Positions 61,657 to 64,000 of a stretch of DNA of 64,000 nt are shown here, piece after piece; position 1 is the stretch's first letter; each line of letters begins with the position of its first letter. The DNA comes from Marivita sp046591575 (GTDB lineage Bacteria > Pseudomonadota > Alphaproteobacteria > Rhodobacterales > Rhodobacteraceae). Location: assembly GCF_046591575.1 (NCBI RefSeq), contig NZ_JBIQWA010000001.1, positions 248,001 through 312,000 on the forward strand, read 5' to 3'. Both the position numbers and the translations under genes were made by a program. The notes under the pieces were generated by a model that saw only the letters and a program-made list of their open reading frames with translations, was not told the origin of the DNA and searched no databases.

Positions 61657-62565
61657 ATGACCAAACGCGCCGGTTTCGTCGCCCTGATCGGAGAGCCCAA
61701 CGCGGGCAAATCGACGCTCACCAACCAGATGGTTGGTGCCAAGGTGTCGATTGTCACGCACAAGGTTCAAACCACACGCGCGCGTATTCGTGGCGTGGCA
61801 ATTGAAGGCGATGCGCAGATTGTGTTGGTGGACACACCGGGCCTGTTCAAACCGCGCCGCCGACTTGACCGCGCGATGGTCGCTGCTGCCTGGAGCGGCG
61901 CGTCAGACGCTGATATCGTTGTGCTTCTGATCGAGGCCCATCGCGGGATCACCGAAGGCGTTGAGGCAATCCTTGAGAATTTGGCAGAAGTGGCAGGCGA
62001 CCGCCCTGTTGCGCTGGCCATCAACAAAATCGACCGCGTCGAGGCACAGCACCTGTTAAAGCTGACGCAAGAGATGAACGAGAAGTTCGCTTTCACGCAA
62101 ATCTTCATGATTTCTGCGGAAAAGGGCCATGGCGTCAAAGACCTGCGCAAATGGCTGGCCAAAGAGCTGCCCGAAGGCCCGTGGCTGTACCCCGAGGACC
62201 AGATCGCCGATTTACCGCTACGCATGATCGCATCTGAAATGACCCGCGAGAAACTGACGCTTCGGCTGCATCAGGAATTGCCTTATCAACTGACCGTCGA
62301 AACCGAAAGCTGGGAAGAACGCGAAGATGGGTCAGCCCGCATTGACCAGATCATCTATGTGGTTCGCGACGGGCACAAAGGCATCGTGCTTGGCAACAAG
62401 GGCGAAACAATCAAAGCCATCTCAAAAGCCGCACGAGAGGAATTGGAAGAATTCCTTGGCCGTCGCATTCATCTGTTCATGCAGGTGAAGGTCCGCGAAA
62501 AATGGCTGGACGAGGCAGAGCGCTATTCCGAAATGGGGCTGAATTTCAAGGATGGGAATGGCTAA
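61657..62565 (+). CDS. era: GTPase Era
   Basis: A ribosome-assembly GTPase that binds the 3' end of 16S rRNA. The 302-residue product has G1 GEPNAGKST (12-20), G3 DTPG, G4 NKID and a C-terminal KH domain with GIVLGNKGETIKAI. The ATG is preceded by GGGATGATATC, a weak site. It follows the EamA gene and precedes DUF1491 and recO, a standard order in this group. Confidence 0.97.
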   Translation: MTKRAGFVALIGEPNAGKSTLTNQMVGAKVSIVTHKVQTTRARIRGVAIEGDAQIVLVDTPGLFKPRRRLDRAMVAAAWSGASDADIVVLLIEAHRGITEGVEAILENLAEVAGDRPVALAINKIDRVEAQHLLKLTQEMNEKFAFTQIFMISAEKGHGVKDLRKWLAKELPEGPWLYPEDQIADLPLRMIASEMTREKLTLRLHQELPYQLTVETESWEEREDGSARIDQIIYVVRDGHKGIVLGNKGETIKAISKAAREELEEFLGRRIHLFMQVKVREKWLDEAERYSEMGLNFKDGNG

Positions 62566-62586
62566 GGCGTTTCTTAGGGCGCATTC

Positions 62587-62919
62587 ATGACACGCCTTAC
62601 CTCTTCTTTTTGGGTCCAGGCCTATCTGCGTCGCCTGTCGCTTTACAACATCCCGGCCTTTGTCACCGCACATGGCGATGACACCGCGGGCGCGGTTCTG
62701 GTCAAACTGAACACCCTGGACGGGCAGGCCAAAGTCTTTGTGCGGCAGTTCGACCTGTTGACCGGGGAACGCGACTGGCAGGTTCTGGCCGATGGTCCTG
62801 AACAGGATGTGGATACCAGCATCGCCAAGCAGCGCAGCTTTGACAGCGACCTTTGGGTGATCGAAGTCGAGGACCGCGACGGTCGTCACCTTCTGGATGA
62901 AGACGGCCTTTCGGGCTAA
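62587..62919 (+). CDS. DUF1491 family protein
   Basis: A 110-residue protein of the DUF1491 family, which occurs mainly in alphaproteobacteria, usually between era and recO. The sequence FWVQAYLRRLSLYNIPAFV and the DSDLWVIEVEDRDGRHLL end match the family pattern as I know it. It is predicted to be cytoplasmic and mixed alpha/beta. It starts 21 bp after era and ends 9 bp before recO. Function unknown. Confidence 0.85.
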   Translation: MTRLTSSFWVQAYLRRLSLYNIPAFVTAHGDDTAGAVLVKLNTLDGQAKVFVRQFDLLTGERDWQVLADGPEQDVDTSIAKQRSFDSDLWVIEVEDRDGRHLLDEDGLSG

Positions 62920-62928
62920 CAACATCTC

Positions 62929-63693
62929 ATGGATTGGCGCGATACCGGTATCCTTCTCAGCAGTCGCCGCCACGGCGAAAGCTCTATGATCCTGGACGTG
63001 TTCACACCGCAGCGTGGACGCCATGCGGGTGTTGTGCGCGGTGGCGCGTCTCGTAAGATCGCTCCGATTCTGCAACCCGGCGCTCAGCTGGATCTTGTCT
63101 GGCAGGCACGTCTGGAAAACCACATCGGTCGGTTTACCGTTGAGCTTCAACGCTCCCGTGCGGCCATCGCGATGGGAGATCGGCTTGCGCTTGCCGGAAT
63201 GAACGCCGTGCTGGCGCTACTGGCTTTTTCGCTGCCGGAACGGGAACCTCACCAAGCGCTCTACCACCAAAGCCAGACCCTGTTGGATCTGCTGGATCAG
63301 CCCGATCTCTGGCCACTGGCCTATCTACGTTGGGAAACTGCGCTGCTTGATGATCTTGGATATGGGCTGGACCTGTCCTGCTGCGCGGTTACCGGATCAA
63401 CCGATGATCTGATTTATATTTCGCCCAAAACCGGACGTGCAGTGTCGGCCAAAGGTGCCGGTGACTGGGCAGACAAGCTTCTGCCCCTGCCTGACGCGCT
63501 AAAAGGCACAGGCGACGGGGCCGATCAGGACATTCTAAAATCACTTGGCACCACGGGTTATTTTTTGGAACAGAAGCTTGGGATTCAACAAAACGACAAA
63601 CCGCTTCCGCCGGCACGCGACCGATTTGTCGCCGCACTGGCCCGGCGCAGTTCCGCGCATGATCCCGGCAACAGCAGTCCCGTTCAGGGGTGA
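62929..63693 (+). CDS. recO: DNA repair protein RecO
   Basis: Helps RecF and RecR load RecA on single-stranded DNA during gap repair. The 254-residue product has an N-terminal OB fold (about 1-80, with DTGILLSSRRHGESSMILDVF, given in pieces) and a helical C-terminal part with the LRWETALLDDLGYGLDL stretch and a Cys pair (CCAVTG). It lies 9 bp after DUF1491. Confidence 0.94.
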   Translation: MDWRDTGILLSSRRHGESSMILDVFTPQRGRHAGVVRGGASRKIAPILQPGAQLDLVWQARLENHIGRFTVELQRSRAAIAMGDRLALAGMNAVLALLAFSLPEREPHQALYHQSQTLLDLLDQPDLWPLAYLRWETALLDDLGYGLDLSCCAVTGSTDDLIYISPKTGRAVSAKGAGDWADKLLPLPDALKGTGDGADQDILKSLGTTGYFLEQKLGIQQNDKPLPPARDRFVAALARRSSAHDPGNSSPVQG

Positions 63694-63842
63694 CGACACG
63701 CCTCAGCGGCTGGCCGTCCGGCCTGCCAAACAGGGCAATATATCGCCATCCAACAGCATCATTCAGGCTGCCAACGCCCGTCGCTGGAAAACAACGCAAC
63801 CTGTGCCTTTCAAGTGGCCTGCAGGCGCGTTAGATACAAGGT

Positions 63843-64000
63843 ATGAACATGACCGTGCCAAATATCCTGACAGTCCTGCGCCTGATGGCAGCACCAGGGG
63901 TTGCGCTGATGTTCTTGTATTTCTCGCGCCCGGCGGCAGATTGGTTCGCGCTGATCCTGTTCATCACCGCCGCGATCACAGATTGGTTCGACGGCTATCT
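63843..64000 (+). CDS. pgsA: Phosphatidylglycerophosphate synthase, N-terminal part
   Basis: An inner-membrane CDP-alcohol phosphatidyltransferase that makes phosphatidylglycerol phosphate. Only the first 52 residues are visible; the gene runs past the right edge. NILTVLRLMAAPGVALMFLYF and AITDWFDGY (the start of the DGxxAR catalytic motif) identify the family. The ATG at 63843 is the first of two close in-frame ATGs. The 149-bp gap from recO shows nothing else clear. Confidence 0.88.
   Translation, partial: MNMTVPNILTVLRLMAAPGVALMFLYFSRPAADWFALILFITAAITDWFDGY

Overview
The window looks like a core chromosomal stretch of a marine alphaproteobacterium of the Rhodobacterales (Roseobacter-type). 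I infer this from gene order and gene content, not from a database search: lrp next to trxB, ffh - GNAT genes - chorismate mutase - rpsP - rimM - trmD - rplS - rpmE, def - def-like - fmt, rpoZ - spoT - DUF2062 - pdxJ - acpS - lepB - rnc - era - DUF1491 - recO, MipZ instead of MinCDE, a fused ATP sulfurylase/APS kinase, and a Hint-domain remnant at the left edge. About 70 protein genes are packed on both strands. I found no rRNA, tRNA, CRISPR array, IS element or prophage.

Layout. 1-9950: Hint-domain C-terminus, divergent lrp/trxB with a shared inverted repeat, di-haem cytochrome c peroxidase with an FNR-type box, sat-cysC, an hsp20/DUF1150 pair with a heat-shock-type promoter, DUF465, purEK, and a phnM-like amidohydrolase overlapping a lipase-like gene. 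9950-19000: groESL with CIRCE and a strong terminator, a secreted VWA protein with six exact-length 267-bp repeats, a DUF2161 nuclease-fold protein, a TraB/GumN protein, and LysR plus EamA. 19200-31400: SRP and ribosome block (ffh, four GNATs, chorismate mutase, rpsP, MipA-like outer-membrane protein, rimM, sulfotransferase-like gene, trmD, rplS, rpmE), then a zinc-ribbon membrane protein and mipZ. 31500-41500: a membrane protein behind two SqrR/BigR-type boxes, smc, opgH, a lytic transglycosylase, an atypical receiver protein and a glutathionyl-hydroquinone-reductase-like GST. 41500-52500: def/def-like/fmt with two small membrane proteins, a PatB-like lyase, rnhA, a methyltransferase, DUF3429, a frameshifted lysE, a DEAD-box helicase, ispH, cytochrome c, YqaA and a NYN protein. 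52600-64000: folK, rpoZ, spoT, DUF2062, pdxJ, a membrane-anchored hydrolase, acpS, lepB, rnc, EamA, era, DUF1491, recO and the start of pgsA.

Much of the window serves translation and protein fate: ribosomal proteins and tRNA/rRNA maturation (rpsP, rimM, trmD, rplS, rpmE, rnc, era), N-terminal formyl processing (fmt, def), targeting and export (ffh, lepB), folding (groESL, hsp20) and the stringent response (spoT, rpoZ). The parts most worth a second look are small non-coding or degenerate elements: three palindromes at an exact 23-bp spacing between two acetyltransferase genes, twin ATTC-N8-GAAT boxes before a membrane protein gene, a possible switch hairpin before rplS, a deformylase paralogue without key catalytic residues, and a receiver domain lacking most of its phosphorylation pocket.
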